Source: Bacteroides sp. ET71
Lineage (GTDB): Bacteria > Bacteroidota > Bacteroidia > Bacteroidales > Bacteroidaceae
Direction: 5' to 3'
Assembly (NCBI RefSeq): GCF_023336905.1
Contig: NZ_JAMBLS010000002.1
Coordinates: 124,001-188,000 of the forward strand
Length of the DNA: 64,000 bases
A program made the translations under genes and the position numbers. Within the stretch, counting starts at the first letter, position 1, and each line of letters starts with the position of its first letter. Shown piece by piece: positions 18,771-28,200 of this stretch. The notes beneath the pieces were generated by a model. It searched no databases. It worked only from the letters and a program-made list of their open reading frames with translations, and was not told the origin of the DNA.

Positions 18771-18778
18771 CAAAGGTA
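18771..18778 (-). promoter_or_regulatory. -7 box of the PurF-like gene
   Basis: The minus strand reads TACCTTTG, about 42 bp upstream of the ATG. The spacer 18730-19046 otherwise holds a second plus-strand TACCTTTG (18916-18923) and small inverted repeats such as AAGCTT-N8-AAGCTT. I found no fluoride-riboswitch signature. Confidence 0.6.
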
Positions 18779-18987
18779 CGAAAAAGTCAGCACTGACGAC
18801 AAAGGAGACTTGCTTTTTTCAATGCACATACGAAAAGAAGCCGCTCCACCAGTCCCAAACAGACTTACAGAAACGGCTTCCCAAAACTAACACCTGCATG
18901 AAAACTACAACCTTTTACCTTTGTAGCTTTATATAAGCTTGCAAATATAAGCTTTTCCGTTCAAACAGCCAACTATAAAGCCATTTC

Positions 18988-19019
18988 TTTTTGACGCAAC
19001 AACAAAATACTTATCTTTG
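18988..19019 (+). promoter_or_regulatory. Promoter of crcB (-33 TTTTTG, -7 TATCTTTG)
   Basis: TTTTTG at 18988-18993 and TATCTTTG at 19012-19019 are spaced by 18 bp, matching the Bacteroides consensus. The -7 box overlaps the upstream extension of the open frame, fixing the crcB start at 19047. Confidence 0.75.
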
Positions 19020-19046
19020 CACGTTTTTAACTCCATTTTCCATTAT

Positions 19047-19427
19047 ATGACGAAGACACTGCTCTTAATTTTCCTGGGCGGAGGCACAGGCAGCCTTTTA
19101 CGTTATGCCGTACAACTGATGACCGACCAGCACCAACGTTTCTCCTCTCCCACACTCTTCCCGTGGTCCACCTTCTGCGTCAATCTCTTAGGCAGCTTCC
19201 TCATCGGCTTGTTCTACGCATGGGCTTCCCGCTTCAACTTATCAATAGAAACTCGTCTATTGCTTACCACAGGTTTATGCGGCGGTTTTACAACCTTCTC
19301 CACCTTCAGCTACGAAAGTATGAATCTGCTACGCCAAGGTTACTATATGATATTTATAGCCTATATCAGCGCCAGTATCTCATTAGGAATAGTAGCTACG
19401 CTGGCTGGAGGATGGATAGGCAAATAA
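19047..19427 (+). CDS. crcB: Fluoride exporter CrcB/Fluc
   Basis: A 126-residue protein with four membrane helices. GGGTGSLLRY near the N-terminus, the pore motif VNLLGSFLIG and the GLCGGFTTFSTFSYE signature with the phenylalanine box are all present. It forms a dual-topology dimer that passes F- out of the cell. A single gene usually means a homodimer. The start at 19047 follows from the promoter just upstream. Confidence 0.95.
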   Translation: MTKTLLLIFLGGGTGSLLRYAVQLMTDQHQRFSSPTLFPWSTFCVNLLGSFLIGLFYAWASRFNLSIETRLLLTTGLCGGFTTFSTFSYESMNLLRQGYYMIFIAYISASISLGIVATLAGGWIGK

Positions 19428-19467
19428 AAAAGGAAGGACATGCTCTGACAGCACATTCTTCCTTTTT
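19427..19467. terminator. Bidirectional terminator between crcB and tRNA-Thr
   Basis: The exact 10-bp arms AAAAAGGAAG (19427-19436) and CTTCCTTTTT (19458-19467) provide a T tract on either strand. It starts at the last base of crcB and ends 5 bp from the 3' end of the tRNA gene. Confidence 0.85.
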
Positions 19468-19471
19468 CCTG

Positions 19472-19545
19472 AGCCTCTTGTCGGATTCGAACCAACGACC
19501 CCGAGATTACAAATCACGTGCTCTGGCCAACTGAGCTAAAGAGGC
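19472..19545 (-). tRNA. tRNA-Thr (anticodon TGT)
   Basis: A 74-nt cloverleaf on the minus strand: acceptor GCCTCTT/AAGAGGC, D arm GCTC/GAGC, anticodon loop TTTGTAA (TGT, threonine) and T arm GTTGG-TTCGAAT-CCGAC. CCA is not encoded. One base pair in the anticodon stem looks mismatched (T-T). It lies 4 nt after the SRP RNA, presumably on one transcript. Confidence 0.93.
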
Positions 19546-19549
19546 GGGT

Positions 19550-19645
19550 GGGTAAGCTTACTACATCGCGCCGCTACAACCTGCTACCTTTGCTGCGGTC
19601 AAGCCCTGGAGGATTCACAGGGAGCTGGCCGTGTAGGACTTACCC
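19550..19645 (-). ncRNA. ffs: Small signal recognition particle RNA (4.5S type)
   Basis: On the minus strand the ends GGGTAAG and CTTACCC pair over a 96-nt RNA. The core CAGGGCTTGACCGCAGCAAAGGTAG (given here in parts: CAGGGC, TTGACC, GCAGCAAAGGTAG) lines up base for base with bacterial domain IV, CAGGGC-CGGAAG-GCAGCAAGGGTAG, keeping the CAGG and AGCA Ffh-contact sides. The 3' half (TTGTAGCGG, GATGTAG) also resembles 4.5S RNA. The usual GGAA tetraloop position reads TGAC, a URRC-type loop. A -7 box precedes it, supporting this strand. Confidence 0.8.
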
Positions 19646-19658
19646 GTTTTTGCGGGTG

Positions 19659-19666
19659 CAAAGGTA
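19659..19666 (-). promoter_or_regulatory. -7 box of the SRP RNA/tRNA-Thr unit
   Basis: The minus strand reads TACCTTTG, ending 13 bp before the SRP RNA body. This places the start of transcription near 19652. Confidence 0.7.
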
Positions 19667-19751
19667 GGCATTTTTTTCATACGCACAATACATCCGCCAA
19701 ACTTTTTTCAACTTTAACAAGTCGGCACACCTGTACATACAATATTATTTA

Positions 19752-19759
19752 TACCTTTG
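19752..19759 (+). promoter_or_regulatory. -7 box of the DUF4199 gene
   Basis: TACCTTTG lies 23 bp before the ATG at 19783, with a very short leader. Confidence 0.65.
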
Positions 19760-19782
19760 CAGCACATTTCAAAGGAACAAAA

Positions 19783-20337
19783 ATGGCAGAAAACAGAGGT
19801 TATATACAACGCTACGCCATGCTCTTCGGAGCTTATTTAGGCGTATATTGGATTATCGGAGCAGTATTCTTCCCTTTAGGCCTTGCCAACCCGCTGCTCT
19901 TTTTACTATTCATCGCCTTTGTGATAGGCGGCCCTTTTGTGGGTTATTATTATGTAAAGACATATCGTAAACAGGCTTGCGGAGGTTACATTTCATTCTC
20001 TCATGCGTGGCTTTTTTCCATGTTGATGTACGTTTTTGCAGCCTTGCTTGCAGCAGCCGCTCATTACATTTATTTCCGTTTCATCGACGGAGGATACATC
20101 ATCAATACGTACACGAGCCTGATTAACGACTTTTTCAGCCAAAACACAACGGCTGCCGACATGACGCCCTACAAAGAACAAATGGAGCAAGCCTTGGAAC
20201 AATTATCCAAGTTTACCCCCATAGATATCACGATGCAAATATTTTCGAACAATATCTTCTGGGGAATATTACTGGCCATTCCAACAGCCCTCTTCGCCAT
20301 GAAGAAAAACAATGGAGCCAATCCGATTCAATTTTAA
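19783..20337 (+). CDS. DUF4199 family membrane protein
   Basis: A 184-residue protein with four hydrophobic segments (about 10-30, 35-60, 72-98, 157-175) and a polar loop rich in Gln/Glu between the third and fourth. It matches DUF4199, a Bacteroidota inner-membrane family of unknown role often found directly before a GT2 glycosyltransferase, as here. The 18-bp gap to that gene suggests a transcriptional unit, possibly in membrane or cell-envelope lipid glycosylation (inference from context). Confidence 0.8.
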   Translation: MAENRGYIQRYAMLFGAYLGVYWIIGAVFFPLGLANPLLFLLFIAFVIGGPFVGYYYVKTYRKQACGGYISFSHAWLFSMLMYVFAALLAAAAHYIYFRFIDGGYIINTYTSLINDFFSQNTTAADMTPYKEQMEQALEQLSKFTPIDITMQIFSNNIFWGILLAIPTALFAMKKNNGANPIQF

Positions 20338-20355
20338 TCAAAATTTATAGACCGA

Positions 20356-21312
20356 ATGGACATTTCAGTAATCGTACCTTTATATAATGAAGAAGAATCC
20401 CTGAAGGAGTTATTCACCTGGATTGAACGGGTGATGAACCAACACGGCTTCACCTACGAAGTAATCTTTGTGAGTGACGGAAGCACAGACCACTCCTGGG
20501 AAATCATCGAAGAGCTGCACCAACAACACCCCGAGGTCGTGAGGGGTATAAAGTTCCGCAGAAACTACGGCAAATCGCCGGCTTTGTATTGCGGCTTCAA
20601 ACAAGCAGAAGGGAACGTAGTCATTACCATGGATGCCGACCTGCAAGACAGCCCGGACGAAATTCCCGAACTCTACCGCATGATTACGGAAGAAGGCTAT
20701 GACCTGGTATCCGGCTGGAAGAAGAAACGCTACGACCCCTTGTCCAAAACGCTGCCCACCAAGCTGTTCAACGCCACGGCACGCCGAGTCTCAGGCATAA
20801 AAAATCTGCATGACTTTAACTGCGGATTAAAAGCCTACCGCAAAGAAGTCATCAAGAACATCGAAGTCTATGGGGAGATGCACCGCTACATCCCCTACCT
20901 GGCCAAGAGTGCAGGATTCAATAAAATTGGCGAGAAAGTAGTACATCACCAAGCCCGCAAATTCGGTAAAACCAAATTTGGCGGCTGGAACCGCTTCTTC
21001 AACGGATATTTGGATTTAATTTCTCTCTGGTTCCTTTCCACTTTTGGCATCAAGCCCATGCATTTCTTCGGATTCTTAGGCTCGTTGATGTTCATCCTCG
21101 GTTTTATTTCCGTCATCATCGTAGGCGCCAGCAAACTATATTACATGCACAATGACATGCCCTACCGCTTAGTGACTGAGTCACCTTATTTTTATCTGGC
21201 ACTGACAGCCATGATCATTGGCACCCAACTGTTTTTAGCAGGCTTTTTGGGTGAACTTATCTCACGCAATGCTACCGGACGCAATAACTACCAAATAGAA
21301 AAAAACATTTAA
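20356..21312 (+). CDS. Family 2 glycosyltransferase, polyprenyl-phosphate sugar synthase type
   Basis: A 318-residue protein. The GT-A domain starts ISVIVPLYNEEESL, with the donor-binding VSDGSTD and the DxD-like MDADLQDSPDEIP, followed by VSGWKKKRYD. Two membrane helices (about 233-258 and 278-302) end the protein, the architecture of GtrB/DPM1-type enzymes that move a sugar from a nucleotide to a polyprenyl phosphate at the cytoplasmic membrane face. The sugar cannot be inferred. It is followed within 7 bp by the DUF6452 gene. Confidence 0.9.
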   Translation: MDISVIVPLYNEEESLKELFTWIERVMNQHGFTYEVIFVSDGSTDHSWEIIEELHQQHPEVVRGIKFRRNYGKSPALYCGFKQAEGNVVITMDADLQDSPDEIPELYRMITEEGYDLVSGWKKKRYDPLSKTLPTKLFNATARRVSGIKNLHDFNCGLKAYRKEVIKNIEVYGEMHRYIPYLAKSAGFNKIGEKVVHHQARKFGKTKFGGWNRFFNGYLDLISLWFLSTFGIKPMHFFGFLGSLMFILGFISVIIVGASKLYYMHNDMPYRLVTESPYFYLALTAMIIGTQLFLAGFLGELISRNATGRNNYQIEKNI

Positions 21313-21319
21313 CGCTCCT

Positions 21320-21802
21320 ATGAAACGACTCATCAGATTAATATTAGCAGGCGTACTGCTTTGCCCGGCAATAGGCTTCATGGCATCTTGTTCGGAAGAA
21401 GCAGACTGTTCCATGAATGAACGTGCCATGACCAACTGCGGAATCTACACCATCGATGCTGATGGATTCATAGCCAATGACACGCTGGATTCGCTTACCG
21501 TAACCGCATTTGGCACAGACAGTATCATTGTCAACAACCAGAAAGACGTTAACGACCTCACCCTACCGTTGCGCTACACGGTCGATTCAACAATTTTGGT
21601 GTTCCGATACAGTCGCTATACAACCGATACGCTTGTCATTCATCACACCAATACGCCCTATTTCTTGTCGATGGACTGCGGATACCAGATGCAGCAACGT
21701 ATCACCTCCGTCACACATACAACCCACCGATTAGACTCTATCTATATCACCAATAACGAAGCCGGCATCTATGGTCAGGAAAATATCCAGTTATTTTATT
21801 AG
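21320..21802 (+). CDS. DUF6452 family lipoprotein
   Basis: A 160-residue protein with a lipoprotein signal ending FMASC, followed by a Thr/Asp-rich beta domain and conserved Cys (ADCSMNERAMTNCGIY, MDCGY). It matches DUF6452, uncharacterised Bacteroidota proteins encoded next to DUF6048, as here. The last 32 bp overlap the start of the next gene, a sign of translational coupling. It probably sits in the envelope with its partner. Confidence 0.75.
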   Translation: MKRLIRLILAGVLLCPAIGFMASCSEEADCSMNERAMTNCGIYTIDADGFIANDTLDSLTVTAFGTDSIIVNNQKDVNDLTLPLRYTVDSTILVFRYSRYTTDTLVIHHTNTPYFLSMDCGYQMQQRITSVTHTTHRLDSIYITNNEAGIYGQENIQLFY

Positions 21803-22544
21803 TCTGCTATGTAGTCTGTTGCTGCTTCTGGCTCTGCCGGCACAAGCACAATATGCTGGCTCATCCTCGACCAAAGACACCCGTCCCGTGGCCAAGAAGA
21901 AGGAGAAGAAACCGGCAGAAATAGAATATCCGCTCTACAACGGAGTGTCCGTAGGATTAGACTTATGGGGCATCGGCAGCAAGCTGTTCGGTGGAGACTT
22001 TCTGAGCAGTGAAGTGATAGCCAGCGTAGATTTGAAACACCGTTTTTTTCCTACTGTGGAAGTCGGCTACGGACAAACAGACGCTTGGAACGATAACGGC
22101 ATACACTACAAGAGCGGTGCTCCCTACTTCCGCATCGGCATGGACTACAATGCACTGTATAAGAAGAAACACGGCCAGATGCTACTTGTCGGATTACGCT
22201 ACGGTTTCAGCAGTTTCAGCTATGACATCGAAAGCATGAGCGTAAGCGACCCCATTTATGGTGGAAGCATCGGCAATCCCAATCTGATTGACGACATATG
22301 GGGAGGCAGCATCTCCTACCGGCACAGCGGAATGACAGGTTCCATGCAATGGCTGGAATTGGGCGTAGGTATACGCGCACACATCTGGAAACCACTATAC
22401 ATGGGCTGGGGACTGCGCTTCCGTTTCAGGTTATCGGCCTCTACCGGACAATATGGGGACCCGTGGTACGTACCCGGATTCGGGACATACAAGTCTAACA
22501 CATTGGGCGTGCAGTACAGTATTATATATAAATTACCTTTCTAA
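21771..22544 (+). CDS. DUF6048 family outer-membrane protein
   Basis: A 257-residue protein with a signal peptide (to ALPAQAQ) and a Lys-rich linker. About eight amphipathic strands of an OmpA/OmpW-like barrel follow, ending in IIYKLPF with a terminal Phe. It matches DUF6048, found coupled with the upstream lipoprotein gene. Role unknown. Confidence 0.75.
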   Translation: MVRKISSYFISLLCSLLLLLALPAQAQYAGSSSTKDTRPVAKKKEKKPAEIEYPLYNGVSVGLDLWGIGSKLFGGDFLSSEVIASVDLKHRFFPTVEVGYGQTDAWNDNGIHYKSGAPYFRIGMDYNALYKKKHGQMLLVGLRYGFSSFSYDIESMSVSDPIYGGSIGNPNLIDDIWGGSISYRHSGMTGSMQWLELGVGIRAHIWKPLYMGWGLRFRFRLSASTGQYGDPWYVPGFGTYKSNTLGVQYSIIYKLPF

Positions 22545-22561
22545 ATCTTCTCTACGTAATT

Positions 22562-23143
22562 ATGACAGAATTAGAAATCTGCCTCTTGGCTGTGGGACTT
22601 GCCATGGATTGCTTCGCCGTGTCCATTGCCAGCGGCATCATACTGAAACGCCCACGTTGGCGCGCCATGCTTACCATGGCCTTCTTTTTCGGTTTTTTCC
22701 AGGCACTCATGCCACTGATAGGATGGGCAGCAGCCAGCCTTTTCAGCCATCTGATAGAGGCCGTAGACCATTGGATTGCTTTTGGTATTCTGGCTTTCTT
22801 GGGCATACGCATGATACGCGAATCGCTCAAAGACGAAGAATGTCGCCACACCTTTGACCCTACCCGTCTGAAAGTAGTACTGGCATTTGCCATAGCTACC
22901 AGCATTGACGCATTGGCCGTAGGGGTATCGTTTGCTTTTGTAGGCATGAATGGGGCGGAAGACATCCTGCCAGCCGTCGGCATAATCGGCATAGTTTCGT
23001 TCATTCTGTCCATGGCCGGGTTACTCTTTGGCATACGGTGCGGATGCGGACTAGCCAAGAAGTTGCGCGCCGAACTGTTGGGAGGGGTCATTCTGGTCAT
23101 TATCGGATGCAAAATACTGATAGAACACTTATTCTTTAACTAA
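22562..23143 (+). CDS. mntP: Manganese efflux pump MntP
   Basis: A 193-residue protein with six membrane helices in two repeats. Each repeat has the transmembrane Asp motif: VGLAMDCFAVSIASG near the N-terminus and ATSIDALAVGVSFAF in the second half, both needed for Mn2+ export in this family. It protects against manganese excess. No yybP-ykoY riboswitch was recognised; the gap to the upstream gene is only 17 bp, so it is probably expressed with it. Confidence 0.93.
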   Translation: MTELEICLLAVGLAMDCFAVSIASGIILKRPRWRAMLTMAFFFGFFQALMPLIGWAAASLFSHLIEAVDHWIAFGILAFLGIRMIRESLKDEECRHTFDPTRLKVVLAFAIATSIDALAVGVSFAFVGMNGAEDILPAVGIIGIVSFILSMAGLLFGIRCGCGLAKKLRAELLGGVILVIIGCKILIEHLFFN

Positions 23144-23159
23144 CCTTTTCTCAACGAAA

Positions 23160-24191
23160 ATGAACAGAAAGACAAAATACAACCTCGCATGGCTGGTGCT
23201 CCTCATTGCAGGGACCGTGTGGATACTGATACGCCACCAGGCTCCTGTTTCCTACCAGAAAGATGAAGGCCTTATATTCGGCACTATCTACAACATTACC
23301 TACCAGCATGACAAGAGTTTAAAAGAAGATATCGAGGCTGAGCTACACCGCTTTGACGCTTCCTTGTCACCTTTTAACGAGGCATCTGTCATCAGCCGCA
23401 TCAACCGTAACGAAGACGTCCGGCCAGATACCTTCTTCACCAACGTCTTCCACCGGAGCGAGCAGATCTCTCAAGAAACCGAAGGCGCCTTCGACATCAC
23501 CGTAGCTCCACTTGTCAATGCCTGGGGATTTGGCTTCAAGGATGGTGTCTTCCCCGACTCAAGCATGATAGACAGCCTGCTCCGGTTTACCGGCTACCGG
23601 AAAGTACGCCTCACTCCCGATGGCCGTATCAAGAAAGACGACCCACGCCTGATGTTGACTTGCAGTGCCGTAGCCAAAGGCTATGCCGTGGACGTAGTGG
23701 CCAACCTGCTGAAACGCCACGGAATACAGAATTTCCTGGTAGACATCGGCGGAGAAGTCGTAGTGCATGGCACCAACCCTCAGTCCCAACCGTGGCGCAT
23801 CGGCATCAATAAGCCCGTAGATGATTCACTGTCTGTCAGCGGAGAGCTGCAAACGGTCTTGCACATCACCAACGCTGCCATGGCCACTTCGGGCAACTAC
23901 CGGAACTTCTACTATCGCGACGGCAAGAAATACGCCCACACCATCGACCCGCGCACAGGGATGCCCGTGCAACACGAAATTCTGTCGGCCACCGTCATTG
24001 CCCGCGACTGCATGAGTGCCGACGCCTATGCCACCGCTTTCATGGTCATGGGCTTACAGGAAGCTATCGCCTTTACCGAAGCACATCCGGAGCTAAACGC
24101 CTATTTCATCTATAACGATGCGGAAGGCCGGATGCAAATCTATCAAACCCAAGGCATGAAGCAATTCCTCTCCCCTCCCCCGGAGAAATAA
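23160..24191 (+). CDS. apbE: FAD:protein FMN transferase
   Basis: A 343-residue ApbE-family enzyme with an N-terminal signal anchor (residues about 8-24). It attaches FMN covalently to Thr of periplasmic flavoproteins such as NqrB, NqrC and RnfG. Family motifs are VSPFNEASVISRINRN-like (here LSPFNEASVISRIN), CSAVAKGYAVDVV, LVDIGGEVVVHG and HTIDPRTGMPV. Located 16 bp after mntP. Confidence 0.94.
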   Translation: MNRKTKYNLAWLVLLIAGTVWILIRHQAPVSYQKDEGLIFGTIYNITYQHDKSLKEDIEAELHRFDASLSPFNEASVISRINRNEDVRPDTFFTNVFHRSEQISQETEGAFDITVAPLVNAWGFGFKDGVFPDSSMIDSLLRFTGYRKVRLTPDGRIKKDDPRLMLTCSAVAKGYAVDVVANLLKRHGIQNFLVDIGGEVVVHGTNPQSQPWRIGINKPVDDSLSVSGELQTVLHITNAAMATSGNYRNFYYRDGKKYAHTIDPRTGMPVQHEILSATVIARDCMSADAYATAFMVMGLQEAIAFTEAHPELNAYFIYNDAEGRMQIYQTQGMKQFLSPPPEK

Positions 24192-24247
24192 CGTCTTCCC
24201 CTTCTGTTCTCAACCCCTAATTCTTAATTTTCAATTCTCAATTTTCA

Positions 24248-24586
24248 ATGTACACCGTTATCAAACGACTGGAAATATCCGCAGCACACAGCCTGCAGCT
24301 CTCCTACCCCAGCAAATGTACCACCTTGCACGGGCACAACTGGATTATCACCATCTACTGCCGCTCGCACGAACTGAACGCCGACGGCATGGTGACCGAC
24401 TTCAGCCACATCAAAGAGCAAGTAGCCGGGAAGCTGGATCACCGCAACCTGAACGACGTGCTGCCCTTCAATCCCACAGCCGAAAACATCGCCCGCTGGG
24501 TGTGCGAACAGGTGGAACACTGCTACCGCGTAGAAGTACAGGAATCGGAAGGAAACACTGCCATTTATGAAAAAGAAGAAGATTAA
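24248..24586 (+). CDS. queD: 6-carboxytetrahydropterin synthase
   Basis: A 112-residue T-fold enzyme that makes 6-carboxytetrahydropterin from dihydroneopterin triphosphate in queuosine synthesis. Zinc ligands His14, His28 and His30 (SAAHS and LHGHNW), catalytic Cys24 (SKCTTLHGH) and the DHRNLND motif are visible. It overlaps queE by 20 bp, so the two are translationally coupled. A run of A/T heptads lies just upstream (24215-24247). Confidence 0.94.
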   Translation: MYTVIKRLEISAAHSLQLSYPSKCTTLHGHNWIITIYCRSHELNADGMVTDFSHIKEQVAGKLDHRNLNDVLPFNPTAENIARWVCEQVEHCYRVEVQESEGNTAIYEKEED

Positions 24587-25121
24587 CGAGATATTTTACA
24601 GCCTGCAAGGCGAAGGGATGCACACGGGTACACCCGCCGTATTCGTCCGCTTTTCCGGCTGTAACCTGCATTGTCCGTTTTGCGACACCCGCCACGAAGA
24701 AGGCATATGGATGAGCAATGAAGAAATTGTCGAAGCAGTAAAGCGCCACCCCTGCCGCTTTGTCATACTGACCGGAGGCGAACCGTCCCTGCAAATCGAC
24801 GAAGACTTGCTGCACCGCCTGCACGATGCCGGACGCTATATCTGCATCGAAACCAACGGCACGCATCCCCTCCCTGCGGGTATCGACTGGGTAACCTGTT
24901 CGCCCAAAGGTGATGCCCCCGTGATGTTGGAAAAGATAGACGAGGTAAAAGTGGTCTATACGGGACAAGATGTAGAAACATACCACAAGCAACTGAAAGC
25001 CGACCACTACAGCCTGCAACCCTGTTCGGGTCTGAACACTGCCGAAACCGTGGCCTATGTACTGGCACACCCTTGGTGGCGGCTCAGTTTGCAGACGCAC
25101 AAACTGATTGATATCCGGTGA
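24567..25121 (+). CDS. queE: 7-carboxy-7-deazaguanine synthase
   Basis: A 184-residue short radical-SAM enzyme that converts 6-carboxytetrahydropterin to CDG, the step after QueD. GCNLHCPFCDT gives the CxxxCxxC cluster cysteines 32, 36 and 39; YSLQGEGMHTGTPAVFVR before it and TGGEPSLQ after it are typical QueE motifs. It starts inside queD. Later queuosine enzymes are not in the window. Confidence 0.94.
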   Translation: MKKKKINEIFYSLQGEGMHTGTPAVFVRFSGCNLHCPFCDTRHEEGIWMSNEEIVEAVKRHPCRFVILTGGEPSLQIDEDLLHRLHDAGRYICIETNGTHPLPAGIDWVTCSPKGDAPVMLEKIDEVKVVYTGQDVETYHKQLKADHYSLQPCSGLNTAETVAYVLAHPWWRLSLQTHKLIDIR

Positions 25122-25157
25122 TTCCCCCAACAAAACAATGTAGGCTTTGAGAAACGT

Positions 25158-25191
25158 AAACAGGGACTTTAGCGAGCCAAAGTCCCTGTTT
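25158..25191. terminator. Bidirectional terminator between queE and the fimbrial locus
   Basis: The exact 13-bp arms AAACAGGGACTTT (25158-25170) and their complement (25179-25191) enclose an 8-nt loop, between convergent genes. Confidence 0.85.
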
Positions 25192-25212
25192 CGGAAGCTG
25201 AAAATAATTATT

Positions 25213-28200
25213 TTACTCTACCATATCACGTACACAGCGAACACTCATTTTATAACTATCCAAATAAACTGAATAATTCAACAAAAAAAGATTACCACTT
25301 TGATAAGCAAATCCTATTCGGCTATGGTTATTACCATTCCAACTCCAATTTGGCGACATTATATTATTAGCATATGGTGTATAATCTTTAAAACTAAAAG
25401 CAGTCTTGCACATATAAATGGCATTCTTATCATTTTCACTAATATTTGTTGAATATTGGTCATTAAATAATGTCGGATAAGTAGTATACAATAACATAAG
25501 TTCTCGTTGATTGGGAATACGATAACCTGGAGGACACGGATAACCATTCCGCTCATTATCATAATAATCTATCCAATCTCCATATCCATAATCATCTTGC
25601 CAATAGTCACTCGTTGAGGAAGGACGGTATAAACCATTAGGAGCATCTGTAGCCGATTCAATAACAGCAAAGCGCCAATAAGGTCTGTTATTTCGATATG
25701 GATCACGTTCTGTCATTTTGGGCAATGGAGTATCAAACGAAGCGGGCCGAACGCAAACGGCATCCATATATGACACATCTACAACCCGTTCTGTATAAGT
25801 CTCACCATTTGCCACATGGGTTTGAGCCGGAAGATCCTGTTTTACATAATCCTGAAAAACAGGTATTTCATTGCTTGACGTCTGCAACTTCAAACCCAAA
25901 TTGCGCACACATCGATAAGCATAGGGTATCTCATATTCATCCTTCAAATATGAACCGCGGGACGCTCCTTCTTCAGCCCAAATAATCCATGGATCGGATG
26001 GTGAATTATTGTAGTAGCTACTGCTTGCTACATGTGATACGGTTACATTTCCATTTTGAACTTCTTTATCATAGAGTTTCGCATTAGGAATAGCATCTTC
26101 ACCTATCCATAAGTCGGTCAATTGGTCAATAGAAGCCAAATACCAGCGTATCTCTTCCGGGTCAACAATATCGTCTCCGTCTAAATCGCGATTACGCAAT
26201 AAACAAGCATACCATATATTCTGATAGCCTTCTCTTAAATCCGGAGTTCGAGTATAAACAGAAACGATATCACTCCATTTCAGTTCTTTCTGATTCAATA
26301 TATTCAAAGTGTTTTCTCTACCATTATCGAGAGTTGTACTTCCCCCAAATATAAAATTATCTCCTATCGAAAGCTCTCCCGTAGGATACTGATTATCGCC
26401 TACCTCCATAATACTTTCTGTCCCCCAAGCAGATTTCAGTTCTGTCAGACTCTCATCAGCATTATAAAAGGTATAAATAGGAGCCTGCGAAATAGTAACC
26501 ACACTTTCCGCCCATGAAGTCTGTCCGTCCGGACTGTATTTGGCACCAGATTTACAAATATGCAGCATACGGTTATCTCCGTTGACCACTTTTTTCCACA
26601 ACATCAAATCTTCCTCACTAATCACCCCCTCCGTATCAACTGCTATTGGTTTCTGATAATATTCTTTTGTCGGATCATAAACATATAAGTATTCGTCTAT
26701 GAACACAGAAATGGTAACAGTTCCGTCTTCATCAAAAATAATGCTATTTTCGTCTTTAGCCTCTCGATATAAATGGTTAAGCAATTGATTGACATCATAA
26801 AGCTTAACTTTCTTGCCATCATAATAAGTTGAAAAAGGAGCATCTTCGTCCGATATTCCAAAGGCAGGAGCCGGTGTTCCTCCTCCTGTCATCCATCCTT
26901 GTCCACCATCATAAGCGGCTTCACCTGGATATTTCAAAACGTCAAGACGACAATAATAGTCATCATGTTGATAACCATGCTCAGAATGATATTCTTTAAA
27001 ATCAATAAAAGGGTACTCTTTATTAATTCCGAACTTTACCCATTTATAATCGTTTAACGAAGCATCTGTTTGCAAATCTGATTCCAGCCGTTCTCCCGCA
27101 ATTACCCTATCGGCTATCTCTGTATCAAATACTTTCATGCCACTTTGGAAAGGTGTACTCACTGCCCAAGAAAGTCCCTCTAAGATTTCATCCTTCCGCA
27201 ATTTTATCAAATCCCGACAATAATGTGCATCCACAGCCCTTACTTCACCACCGGCAACAATAACACTGCCTTCTACCCCTGGACGTGTTTCTTTGGGAGT
27301 TTCTGCAACGACCTCAACACGCATAGATTCTACCCCTGTAATAGTTACAGAATAAATATAGTGGGTATTACGCTCCGTATCATAATTATTAACTAATGTT
27401 TCCTCATTTTCATATCCCGAACCATTGGAACTAGTATTACCGGTATTTCCTAAATGAACAGTATAAATTACATTGGCATGTACAAATTGCCCCTTATATT
27501 CATAAGATAAGTTTCCATATATCTCTACATACGTAGAATGTTCATTAGCAAATACATAAGGCCCTTGCTCATATACCTGCCCCGGCTTTGAAGAATCAGA
27601 TATTTGTTTCCCCTTTTCTTTTTTTTCACGCAATGCATATAAGCTGGAAGCATCAGCATAATAATCACTTATATCTCCTCGTTGACTTTCATCGCTTTTA
27701 ATTTCATTTCGGGGTTTCAGACGATTCTCGGGCAAATAAAATTCAAAATAATGCCATGTTCCTTGACCATCTTCAAAATCTTTCTCACCATCAAAATAGA
27801 GACGTTCTGTATTACTTTCCATAGAAGCATAGCCACTCCCAGGCTGTTGGGCTTCCATTGCTTCTGCATAATCATAATATTTTCCATCCGGCATACTTAC
27901 TTTTTCACGAGGAAGCAAATAAGTTCCTTGTGGAATATTCTTTACCTGATAATACTTAGGAACAAAAACAAAATTAGAATAATCAGGATTATCAACTTTC
28001 ACTCTAAAGGTAATACGAGCATCTACACGTTCCAATGGAACAGGATCATTAGATGCATTCAATATAATACCATCTTCATTGACAGCAATTTGCATTTCTC
28101 CATTCTCATTTTTCATCTGCCCCACCATCAAAAAAGCCCTTCGTTCTATATTCAATGGATTAGTCAGTTGTGAAGCAAGAGCTTCAAATTCGTCCAAACT

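Noticed and set aside
18780-19046. Fluoride riboswitch before crcB
   Set aside because: The conserved crcB-motif core was not found; small inverted repeats here do not fit it.
19550-19645. SRP RNA on the plus strand
   Set aside because: The inverted-repeat ends fit either strand, but the conserved domain IV core and the -7 box are only on the minus strand.
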